The notes under the pieces are model-generated. The model saw only the letters and a program-made list of their open reading frames with translations, did no database searches and was not told the DNA's origin. A DNA stretch of 22,062 bases from Spirochaetota bacterium (GTDB taxonomy: Bacteria; Spirochaetota; Spirochaetia; Treponematales; UBA12059): the NCBI GenBank assembly GCA_022709445.1, contig JAKLIU010000004.1:1-22062 (forward strand). Reading direction: 5' to 3'. Below, piece by piece: positions 7,543-14,046 of the stretch; position 1 is the stretch's first letter; every line of letters begins with the position of its first letter. The translations under genes were made by a program, and so were the position numbers.

Positions 7543-7569
7543 GATGCGCCGCCCGGATTGCGCTACACT
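7541..7569 (+). promoter_or_regulatory. Promoter of the 7618 secreted-protein gene
   Basis: TTGATG (7541-7546) and TACACT (7564-7569) are separated by 17 nt. The first two T residues of the -35 are the last two of the preceding terminator tract. The predicted start is near 7576. Confidence 0.5.
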
Positions 7570-7617
7570 TGCGTGGAAGGGGGCGGGTTTGCCGCCGCCC
7601 GATACAGGAGCGTACCG

Positions 7618-8121
7618 ATGAGAAAACCCATAGCCACCGTCCTTGCCCTGGTCCTCGCGGCCGCGCCGGTACTGCCCGCGCTCGCGGCCCCTCCCGCCGC
7701 CAAGGTGCTCACGCAGGCCAGCCTGGACAAGTTCCTCAAGGACCTGCCCTCTGTCATGAAAGAGCTGGAAAAACTCGGGAATGACCTGGAGGAGAAGGCT
7801 GGTCTGGACGAGGATTCCCGCGAGGAAGGCGAACCCCTGGACATGGCGGCCATCCGCACCGCCATGAAGGCCCTGTACGCGGACGCCAAGGTCAAGGCGG
7901 TGCTGGCCAGGTACGGCTGGACCGAGAACTTCTTCGAGCTGTACGTGGTCGTGGCCATAGGCATCTCGTACCTGGCCTTCGAGGATGCGTACGCGATGTA
8001 TCCCATGGCCGAGATGAAGGCGATGATGGACCAAATCAAGGCGGGCGTTCACGCGGACGACCTTGCTTTGGTGAAGGCCAACCGCGGACGGGTGGAAGCG
8101 GCCCTCGACTGGGACGACTGA
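7618..8121 (+). CDS. Secreted protein of unknown function
   Basis: The product has 167 residues. AGGAG (7606-7610) lies 7 nt before the ATG and fixes the start. A standard signal peptide (MRKPIATVLALVLAAAPVLP, likely cut after ALA near residue 23) exports it. The mature part is mostly helical and acidic: a Lys/Glu-rich helix (VMKELEKLGNDLEEKAG), a middle helix with an aromatic patch (RYGWTENFFELYVVVAIG), and a short C-terminal helix ending DWDD. There is no Cys in the mature part and no recognisable catalytic motif. I do not recognise the family. It has its own promoter after the transporter terminator, so it need not be part of the importer, though the interlocked signals would let read-through reach it. 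Confidence 0.8.
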   Translation: MRKPIATVLALVLAAAPVLPALAAPPAAKVLTQASLDKFLKDLPSVMKELEKLGNDLEEKAGLDEDSREEGEPLDMAAIRTAMKALYADAKVKAVLARYGWTENFFELYVVVAIGISYLAFEDAYAMYPMAEMKAMMDQIKAGVHADDLALVKANRGRVEAALDWDD

Positions 8122-8180
8122 ATCCTCGGACCGAGTCCTCGGATTGAATCCGCGGACTGAATCCGATGACTCGGTCCGCT
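8116..8180. repeat. 13-bp tandem repeat between two convergent genes
   Basis: Units with a 13-bp period are GACTGAATCCTCG (8116), GACCGAGTCCTCG (8129), GATTGAATCCGCG (8142), GACTGAATCCGAT (8155) and a degenerate GACTCGGTCCGCT (8168). The first unit contains the stop of the plus-strand gene, and the last overlaps the stop of the minus-strand kinase gene. A perfect 10-bp inverted repeat (GGACCGAGTC 8128-8137, GACTCGGTCC 8168-8177) brackets the array, and a smaller CGGAT/ATCCG hairpin lies inside. There is no T-tract. Confidence 0.85.
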
Positions 8181-8823
8181 ACATCCCCACCGGGAAGAGC
8201 GAGCCCTGGCGGTCGCGCAGCCTGGTCTCTATGGTGCAGACTATGGCGTCCAGGTCGCGCGAGTGTTCCACGAAATCCAGGGTATCGCCCGGGACGATGA
8301 GGACCGGCGAGAGCGTGAACGAATCGATCCACTCCTCGTACAGCCGGTTCAGGTCCTCCAGGTAGCGGTCCGGGATCGCCGCCTCGAACTCGCGGCCGCG
8401 GCGCGCGATGCGCTTGCGCAGGGTGGGCACCGAGGCGCGCAGGTAGATGACCAGATCCGGGGGCGGCAGGAGCGTGGTCAGGGTGCGATACAGCTCGCGG
8501 TAGGTCTCCCAGTCCCGGCAGGTCATGGATCCGCGCTCGTACAGGTTGCGCGCGAAGACTTCCGCGTCCTCGTAGAGCGAGCGGTCCTGCACCACCGAGA
8601 AGGGGTCGTCCATGAGCGCCCGGTGGGACCGGGTCCGGTGGGTCAGGAAGAAGACCTGCGAGTGGAAGGCCCATCGTTCCATGTCGGCGTAAAAATCCTC
8701 CAGGAACGGGTTCTCGGCCACGGGTTCGTAGTACGGCCTGAAGCCCAGGCGTTCCGAGAGGAGCCCGACGAGGGAGGACTTGCCCGCCCCGATGTTGCCA
8801 GCCAGTACGAGGTATTTCTTCAT
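8179..8823 (-). CDS. Deoxynucleoside kinase (dGK/dAK/dCK family)
   Basis: The 214-residue product matches the deoxynucleoside kinase family in length and motif order. There is a P-loop GNIGAGKSS (residues 9-17), an acidic Glu after the first strand (YYEPVAENPF, Glu33), the family hallmark DRS in VQDRSLYEDAEVF (80-82), and a basic lid RRGREFE (141-147) followed by YLEDLNRLYEEW. It should phosphorylate a deoxynucleoside with ATP in the cytoplasm (nucleotide salvage). Purine substrates are more usual for bacterial members, but the sequence does not decide. The gene is divergent from the 8970 gene and has its own promoter; no strong ribosome site is seen before the ATG. Confidence 0.9.
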   Translation of the reverse strand: MKKYLVLAGNIGAGKSSLVGLLSERLGFRPYYEPVAENPFLEDFYADMERWAFHSQVFFLTHRTRSHRALMDDPFSVVQDRSLYEDAEVFARNLYERGSMTCRDWETYRELYRTLTTLLPPPDLVIYLRASVPTLRKRIARRGREFEAAIPDRYLEDLNRLYEEWIDSFTLSPVLIVPGDTLDFVEHSRDLDAIVCTIETRLRDRQGSLFPVGM

Positions 8824-8841
8824 GCGCTCGCTTCCCGTGGC

Positions 8842-8870
8842 AGTCTAGTCCGCGGCGCGCGTTTGGGCAA
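8842..8870 (-). promoter_or_regulatory. Promoter of the deoxynucleoside kinase gene
   Basis: On the minus strand, TTGCCC (8870-8865) and TAGACT (8847-8842) are separated by 17 nt. The predicted start is near 8835, about 12 nt before the ATG. Confidence 0.45.
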
Positions 8871-8894
8871 CAGGACCGGCCCGGTTCCCGGCGC

Positions 8895-8923
8895 TTGCCC
8901 CGGGCCGGGGCATGCGCGATACT
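8895..8923 (+). promoter_or_regulatory. Promoter of the 8970 gene
   Basis: TTGCCC (8895-8900) and GATACT (8918-8923) are separated by 17 nt. The -35 is identical to that of the divergent kinase promoter, and the two -35 boxes face apart across 24 nt that include the palindrome ACCGGCCCGGT (8875-8885). Confidence 0.45.
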
Positions 8924-8969
8924 TGGGCGGGTGCCCGGGCGACCGGAACCGGGCAACAAGGAGCCGCCC

Positions 8970-10418
8970 ATGAAGAAAGCCGCCGAGATCCTGGCCCTTG
9001 CGTTGGCCGTCACGACTCCAGCGTGGTGCTGGGACGACCATGACCAGCTCAGCTGGCTCTCCCTGCGCGGCGAGGAGTGGGCGGGCGACATGGTGGTGGC
9101 CGAGGAGCTCCTGTCGTTCCTGGAGGCCGAGAAGGCCGCGATCGCGGGGGTCCTGGAAGACCTGGAAGCCAGGCTGGCGGAATCCCTTCCATCCGCGCCC
9201 CCGAGACCCGCCGCGTTGGCCTTCGATCCGGCGCTCTCCGGGCAGGCACTGCTGCACTCGTTCAGCCGCGCGCTGCGGGTCAACCCGGAGCGTCCGTTCG
9301 TCCTGTTCCTGCAGCCGCTCGCCGGCGAGGAGGCCACGCACACCGGTGATCCCCTGCCCCTCGAGCTGGTGGACCTGTTCTCGTACCGCTTCCCCTCGCC
9401 CCCGTTCAGGGCCTTGCCGGCGGGGAGCGAAGTGGCCGCGGCCCGCGTGGTAGCCAGCGCTTCCGACGAACCCGACTACGGCATGGACCTGGGCCTGTAC
9501 GAGGACAACGGCACGGCCTGGGGCTCCGTCTACGGTTTCGGGACCCAGCCATGGGGCAATCCAGCATTGGTCTACGGCAGCCAGGCTCCGTTCCACATGT
9601 CCTTCCCCTGGGAGGATCCGGTCATCAAACTGGCCGCGGCCTTCGTGGGAAGGGGCCTGGCGGCGTACCGGGTCGAGCAGTACACGGCCCTGGCCCGCCA
9701 TGCCATGGAGAGCGGGCACGAGTACTGGGGCTACCGCTTCGCCGGCTGGGCGCTCCACTACCTGCAGGACATGGCCCAGCCCTACCACGCGCGCCTGATG
9801 CCCGGGAAGGGCACGCTGGGGATGCTTTCCCTGTACGCCCTGGGCTCCACGGAGGACATAGACGGGGCGGTGGTGCTGCTCTCCAACCGGCACCTGGTCA
9901 TCGAGGATTGGGCGTACCGGATCGTTTCCTCGTGGTCGGGCGATGCGGGAGCCTCCCCCCTGTTCGCCGCCCTGTCAGGCGGCGGCGAGGCGCCCCCGTA
10001 CCGGGAAGGCTGGGCCTACGATGTGGTGGCACGGGCGGCCTATGAGCGCGGACCGGCGCTGGATGCGCTGATCGTCAAGGCCTTCCCCGCGGGGATGGTG
10101 TCTGATCCCTCATATGATTTCGGGGCGGATCCCGGGCGGCCGGACGCCCTGGCCGCGCTGAGGGACGGGGCTCCCGGGATGGCCGCGGAGCTCGAGGCGG
10201 CGGTCGCCGCGATCTTCTCCGACCTGGGTGCCGGCAGTCGCGCCTACCTGTCCTTCATACGCGACCACGGCGCCCGGCCGGCTCCGCGGGAGGCGCCCGT
10301 GGATCTTCGCGGTCCGCTGTACCTCGCGGCCCTGGCCGGGATCCTGGCCGGCATCGCGGCGCTGGCGCTGTGGGCGGTCCGTCGGAGGCGCAGGCGCAGG
10401 GCTGCCCGGGCAGCCTGA
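8970..10418 (+). CDS. Zinc-dependent phospholipase C / P1 nuclease superfamily protein, membrane-anchored
   Basis: The product has 482 residues. AAGGAG (8958-8963) lies 6 nt before the ATG. A signal peptide (residues 1 to about 18) precedes a Trp-rich mature start, WCWDDHDQLSWL. The central HYLQDMAQPYH places His263, Asp267 and His273 at +4 and +10 spacing, and NRHLVIEDW gives His308 and Glu312 at HxxxE spacing. Both match the zinc-ligand pattern of bacterial phospholipase C / zinc-dependent nucleases of the S1-P1 type. The C-terminus has a hydrophobic helix (about residues 446-470) followed by a run of Arg residues, so the catalytic domain would be held on the outer face of the cytoplasmic membrane. 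At 482 residues it is longer than the classical enzymes (about 250-300), with a long insertion before the HYLQD motif. The substrate is not determinable. Confidence 0.78.
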   Translation: MKKAAEILALALAVTTPAWCWDDHDQLSWLSLRGEEWAGDMVVAEELLSFLEAEKAAIAGVLEDLEARLAESLPSAPPRPAALAFDPALSGQALLHSFSRALRVNPERPFVLFLQPLAGEEATHTGDPLPLELVDLFSYRFPSPPFRALPAGSEVAAARVVASASDEPDYGMDLGLYEDNGTAWGSVYGFGTQPWGNPALVYGSQAPFHMSFPWEDPVIKLAAAFVGRGLAAYRVEQYTALARHAMESGHEYWGYRFAGWALHYLQDMAQPYHARLMPGKGTLGMLSLYALGSTEDIDGAVVLLSNRHLVIEDWAYRIVSSWSGDAGASPLFAALSGGGEAPPYREGWAYDVVARAAYERGPALDALIVKAFPAGMVSDPSYDFGADPGRPDALAALRDGAPGMAAELEAAVAAIFSDLGAGSRAYLSFIRDHGARPAPREAPVDLRGPLYLAALAGILAGIAALALWAVRRRRRRRAARAA

Positions 10419-10448
10419 AGCGGTCGGCCGTCGGAGGCCGGCCTGGGT

Positions 10449-11513
10449 TTAGAACGCGCCGGCGCGAGACCGCTCCGCCAGCCAGGAGGCGAAGCGCCTG
10501 GAGGCTTCGGCCATGGCCGGCTGGTCGGCGGCCGGCGAAAAATCGCTGGCCACGATCCTCCCGTCGTCCGCCCTGGAGAAGGTGAGGGCGAGGAGCCAGC
10601 CCGTGTCGGTCCTGACCAGGCTGCCGGACGCTACGTAGTCCGCGTCGAATACCTTCCCCGCCGCGGCGTCCCTCCCGGCCGCTCCGGCGGCCATGGACAG
10701 CTCCATCTCCTCGAGCGCGGCGCGGCGGGAGTCCGCGTCGAACACGCCGAACTCCCCGCAGGCTATGAGCGCGTCCCTGAAGGACAGCTTGGCCACCGCC
10801 AGCGAGGCTTCGTCCGCGCCGACGGATTCCAGTTCCCGGATCACCACCACGGGCGCGCCTTCCCGCGGACCGGCGGGAACCGGCGCGGCGGGGGAAGGCT
10901 CGACGCGGTAGCCTTCCAGGTAGGTGGCGTATTCGGCCGTCAGGCCCGCGGTTTCCATGTCCAGGTCCCTGGGGTCGAGCCGGCCGGTCATCACCCTCAG
11001 GATGGCGACGGCTCCCGGATCGGTGGCCGGGTCGGCGAGCGCCGCGTCCGCGTAGTCCACGGCGGCTTCCGGGTCCTCGGAGGCCAGGAGGCGGTACTCG
11101 AGCAGGCGGGCGGCCGAGGCCAGCACGGGATACGCGCTCGCCGCGCCCGAGAGCGCCTCGCGTGCCCCGGCCAGGTCGCCGGATCGGAGCAGGATCCAGG
11201 AGCGCGCCTGCAGCACCGCGGAGGCCACGGCCTCGTCCTTCCGGTCGACGGCGTCATCCAGCGCGGTCTCCAGCACGCCCAGCGCGCCGTCGAAGTCGAG
11301 CGTCCGGACCATGGTGCCGACCTCCCGGAGGAAGGTCGCCGGCGTCACGGGAGCCTCAGGCCGCTCGGGGCGGGACGGCCGTACGGCCTCGGGACCGCCC
11401 GCGCACGCCGCCGCCAGCATGGCGGCGATGAAGGGGACGGAAACGCGCCCCGCCCGTCGCGTGCGCGGCCTGCGGCCGGCTCCCATCGTCCTGTCGTTCC
11501 ACGTCGATGCCAT
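10449..11513 (-). CDS. Lipoprotein with helical repeats and an LpoB/CsgG-like C-terminal domain
   Basis: The product has 354 residues. GGGAGGAG lies 7 nt before the ATG at 11513 and fixes the start. A basic N-region and hydrophobic stretch end in a lipobox (MLAAAC, Cys37). Residues about 50-190 are Ala-rich paired helices of TPR type (LREVGTMVRTLDFDGALGVLE). Residues about 215-350 (VVVIRELESVGADE, then FRDALIACGEFGVFDADSRRAALEE, then FDADYVASGSLVRTDTGWLLALTFSR) follow the strand/helix order of the LpoB/CsgG domain. A structural or assembly role at the outer membrane is plausible, for example as a partner of cell-wall synthesis or a secretion assembly. The domain assignment is from pattern only. 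Confidence 0.72.
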   Translation of the reverse strand: MASTWNDRTMGAGRRPRTRRAGRVSVPFIAAMLAAACAGGPEAVRPSRPERPEAPVTPATFLREVGTMVRTLDFDGALGVLETALDDAVDRKDEAVASAVLQARSWILLRSGDLAGAREALSGAASAYPVLASAARLLEYRLLASEDPEAAVDYADAALADPATDPGAVAILRVMTGRLDPRDLDMETAGLTAEYATYLEGYRVEPSPAAPVPAGPREGAPVVVIRELESVGADEASLAVAKLSFRDALIACGEFGVFDADSRRAALEEMELSMAAGAAGRDAAAGKVFDADYVASGSLVRTDTGWLLALTFSRADDGRIVASDFSPAADQPAMAEASRRFASWLAERSRAGAF

Positions 11514-11540
11514 GCGTTGACTCCTCCCGTAACCGGGAAG

Positions 11541-11546
11541 ATTGTA
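11541..11546 (-). promoter_or_regulatory. -10 element of the LpoB-like gene
   Basis: TACAAT (minus strand, 11546-11541) is a good -10, about 28 nt before the ATG. No clear -35 is seen. It lies back to back with the plus-strand promoter at 11573-11581. Confidence 0.35.
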
Positions 11547-11572
11547 TCGCAGCGGCCGGCGATTTGCATCCG

Positions 11573-11581
11573 TGCTATAGT
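11573..11581 (+). promoter_or_regulatory. Extended -10 promoter placed for a leaderless mRNA
   Basis: TG-C-TATAGT is an extended -10 whose hexamer ends at 11581. Initiation 7 nt further falls at 11588, the A of the ATG of the next gene. No ribosome-binding site precedes that ATG. Confidence 0.55.
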
Positions 11582-11587
11582 GCGTGC

Positions 11588-12232
11588 ATGCTCATCGTCC
11601 CCTACGGCGCCGCCCGTAGCGAGTTCCGCGTCTCCAACTCGCGCTTCCTGGCCGCCATCGCCCCCGCCGACTCGGTGGCGCAGGCTCGCGCGTTCATCGC
11701 GGGCATCCGCGGGGAATTCCCCGACGCGACGCACTGCGTGCCGGCCTTCCTTATAGGCGGCGGGAACTCGGTGACCGAGTTCTGCTCGGACGACGGCGAG
11801 CCTTCGGGGACGGCCGGCCGGCCCCTGCTGGCCGTGCTCAAGGGTTCGGGCCTCGGGAACGCGGCGATCGCGGTGCTGCGCTGGTTCGGGGGGACGCAGC
11901 TTGGGACGGGGGGCCTGGTGAAGGCCTACTCGGAGGCGGGCAGGCTGGCCGTGGCGGCCGTCCGCCGGGCCGCCCTGGTCCCTGGCTTGAGGGCGCGCGT
12001 CGTCCTGCCCTACCATCTGTTCGACCGGGCCAGGCTGGCGCTCGCCGCCTGCGGCGCGACGGTGCTGCGCGAGGATTTCGCGGAGTCGGTCTGTCTGGAG
12101 CTGGAATTTCCCGCGGAGGTCCGGGAAGAGCTGGCCCGCCGGCTGGCGGATCTCGGCTCGGGCACGCTGGATCTCGAGACCATCGGGGAGACCGTGATCA
12201 GGACGCCGCTGGACGGCGGGGGGAACGCATGA
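11588..12232 (+). CDS. yigZ: YigZ/IMPACT family protein
   Basis: The product has 214 residues. The first ATG of the conserved frame is 11588. The family signatures are clear: SDDGEPSGTAGRPLL (residues 67-81) and LRWFGGTQLGTGGLVKAY (97-114), followed by a C-terminal ferredoxin-like half (RVVLPYHLFDRARLAL). Members are cytosolic proteins of uncertain role; the eukaryotic relative IMPACT acts in translation control, and a peptidase or nucleotide-related role has been considered for the bacterial ones. No Shine-Dalgarno is present and the -10 lies just 6 nt upstream, so the mRNA is probably leaderless. The stop overlaps the next start as ATGA, so the two are co-translated. Confidence 0.92.
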   Translation: MLIVPYGAARSEFRVSNSRFLAAIAPADSVAQARAFIAGIRGEFPDATHCVPAFLIGGGNSVTEFCSDDGEPSGTAGRPLLAVLKGSGLGNAAIAVLRWFGGTQLGTGGLVKAYSEAGRLAVAAVRRAALVPGLRARVVLPYHLFDRARLALAACGATVLREDFAESVCLELEFPAEVREELARRLADLGSGTLDLETIGETVIRTPLDGGGNA

Positions 12233-13035
12233 AACACGCGGTGATAGTCGGGGCAAGCAGGGGCCTGGGCAGGGAGATGGCGGCGCGCTTCGCGGCGGCC
12301 GGCTGGGCCGTCACCATGAGCGGGCGGGACGCGGACAGCCTCGCCGCCGCGGAGGCGGGCATACGGAGCGCGGTCCCCGGATGCCCGCTGGCCTGCCTGG
12401 CTTCCGACACGGCCCTGCCCGGGGAGGCGGACAGGCTGTGGGCCTTCGCCGCCGCCCGCTTTCCCGTGGACGTCTGGATACAGAACGCCGGCATCAACCA
12501 GCCGGACGCGACCCTCGACCGGCTGGCGGACGCCGACATGGACCGGGTGGTCTCTGTGAATCTCCTGGGCGCCATGCACGGCGTCGCCGCGGCCTGGCGG
12601 GGCATGCAGGCCCAGGGACACGGCCGCATCTACACCATGGAAGGGTTCGGCTCGAACGGCATGATGGCCGCCGGCATGACGGTCTACGGCGCGTCCAAGG
12701 CCGCCCTCACGTACTTCACGGAATCCTTCTCGAGGGAGCGTAAGGCGGGGCCGGTGACCGTCGGCACCCTGAGTCCGGGCATGATGCTCACGAGCTTCCT
12801 GCTGGATCCGCTGGAGCGCATGGAACCTGGCAGGAAGGCCAGGCTGGAGCGGATCTACGACATCCTGGCCGACGATCCGGCCGAGGTGGCCGACTGGCTG
12901 GTGCGCCGCGTCATTGCCGACCGTTCGCGGCGGCCGCGGATCCGCTGGCTCACCGGGGGCAAGGCCTTCCTGCGCTTCCTGCTGTCGCCCTTCCGGACGC
13001 GGGACCTGGTCCGGCGCATGCGGGGGCTTGGCTGA
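12229..13035 (+). CDS. Short-chain dehydrogenase/reductase
   Basis: The 268-residue protein has all core motifs of the classical SDR family: the nucleotide-binding GASRGLG (residues 8-14), NAG (86-88), Ser142 and the catalytic YGASK (Tyr153, Lys157). The stretch RIYTMEGFGSNG just before the active Tyr resembles bacterial relatives of the chlorophyll(ide) b reductase (NYC1-like) branch; this resemblance is from memory and does not imply a chlorophyll substrate. A basic C-terminal tail (RFLLSPFRTRDLVRRMRGLG) is an extension beyond the usual ~250 residues and might touch the membrane. It is coupled to the YigZ gene by ATGA. The substrate and cofactor are not determinable, and no acidic residue pattern decides NAD versus NADP. 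Confidence 0.9.
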   Translation: MKHAVIVGASRGLGREMAARFAAAGWAVTMSGRDADSLAAAEAGIRSAVPGCPLACLASDTALPGEADRLWAFAAARFPVDVWIQNAGINQPDATLDRLADADMDRVVSVNLLGAMHGVAAAWRGMQAQGHGRIYTMEGFGSNGMMAAGMTVYGASKAALTYFTESFSRERKAGPVTVGTLSPGMMLTSFLLDPLERMEPGRKARLERIYDILADDPAEVADWLVRRVIADRSRRPRIRWLTGGKAFLRFLLSPFRTRDLVRRMRGLG

Positions 13036-13047
13036 CGGCGCGCCTGC

Positions 13048-14046
13048 TCAGTCGCCTATCCTGAGCAGGTTCCAGACCTCCGGGTCTTCCTGGCCGAGCC
13101 GCCAGAAGCCGATCATGGAGACGCCTCGCCCGCGGTATTCCAGCGCTCGCCGCGCGATCGAGTGGGCGTCGTCGAACCACACCACGTAGTTCACGGTCTC
13201 CGAGAACCGGAAGAACGGGATGCCCTCCGCGTCCCGTTCCTGGGCGGCCGATTTCTCGGCGAGCAGCTTGCGGATGCTGGAGAAGCGGTAGGCACCCGCG
13301 GGATTCTTGTCGCCCCAGCCCCGGCCGTAGAAGGGCATGCCCATGATCACCTTGGCCGCGCCGGCGGCGGTCACGGCCCAGGCGGCCACGCGGTCGGACC
13401 AGGCGATGGAGGCGACCGCGCCGGCGGCGGATCCGCTCCAGTGCTCGTCGTAGGCCATGACGAAGAGCCGGTCCGCGACCGCGGTCAGCCTGGCGTAGTC
13501 GTAGGCGTCGTCCAGCTTCCGGGTCCGGGCCGGTACGCAGACCGTCAGCATGCGCTTGCCCAGGCGCGCGTCCAGCAGGGACAGGAACTCGAGGAAGGCG
13601 GCGGCGTCGTAGGAGGGGATCATCTCGAAGTCGATCACCACGCCGTCATAGGGAATGGCCGCGGCGGCTATGTCCGCCACCAGTTTGTCCCTGAGCCCAT
13701 ACTCGGGCGACAGCACGAAATGGAGCAGGGCCTGGTTGCCCACCTCCGCGATGACCAGGTGCTTGCGCGCGCCTGCCTCGCTGAGCCGCTCGACCGGAGG
13801 CACGCCGTAGAGCTCTCCCTTGACCGAGAGCCGGCCCGAGAAATACGCCAGGTCCGTGATGGGCGCGTCCGAGGGGAGCATGGCTTCCTCGTTCTGCATG
13901 AGGTAGGCCCAGATCTCGCGGAAGCCCAGCCGCTCCCGGGGCTTGTCCGCCTCGTATTCCACGTACAGCGGGACTCCGGACTGAGCGACTGCAGGCGCCA
14001 GGGCCGCCGCGACCAGGATCGCGGCCAGCGCGGGAGCGTGCCTCAC
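13048..14046 (-). CDS. Secreted GH18-family glycoside hydrolase-like protein
   Basis: The 332-residue product begins with a GTG that overlaps the stop of the chemoreceptor gene (GTGA, 14046-14043). A signal peptide is cut near AVA-QSG (residue 21). The GH18 active-site strand is intact, DGVVIDFE (134-141, catalytic Glu141, with Asp139). It is followed by the YxD region VMAYDEHW (Tyr199, Asp200), MGMPFYGRGW and a late YVVWFDDAHS. This set resembles the spore-cortex and cell-wall glucosaminidases of the YaaH/SleL branch more than true chitinases, but no LysM domain is present. It probably cleaves a beta-1,4-linked N-acetylglucosamine polymer in the periplasm or outside the cell. Coupling to a chemoreceptor is unusual. 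Confidence 0.86.
   Translation of the reverse strand: MRHAPALAAILVAAALAPAVAQSGVPLYVEYEADKPRERLGFREIWAYLMQNEEAMLPSDAPITDLAYFSGRLSVKGELYGVPPVERLSEAGARKHLVIAEVGNQALLHFVLSPEYGLRDKLVADIAAAAIPYDGVVIDFEMIPSYDAAAFLEFLSLLDARLGKRMLTVCVPARTRKLDDAYDYARLTAVADRLFVMAYDEHWSGSAAGAVASIAWSDRVAAWAVTAAGAAKVIMGMPFYGRGWGDKNPAGAYRFSSIRKLLAEKSAAQERDAEGIPFFRFSETVNYVVWFDDAHSIARRALEYRGRGVSMIGFWRLGQEDPEVWNLLRIGD

Noticed and set aside
13036..13047. Terminator between the convergent SDR and GH18 genes
   Set aside because: The 12-nt gap has no stem with T-tract; any termination signal would have to lie inside the coding ends.
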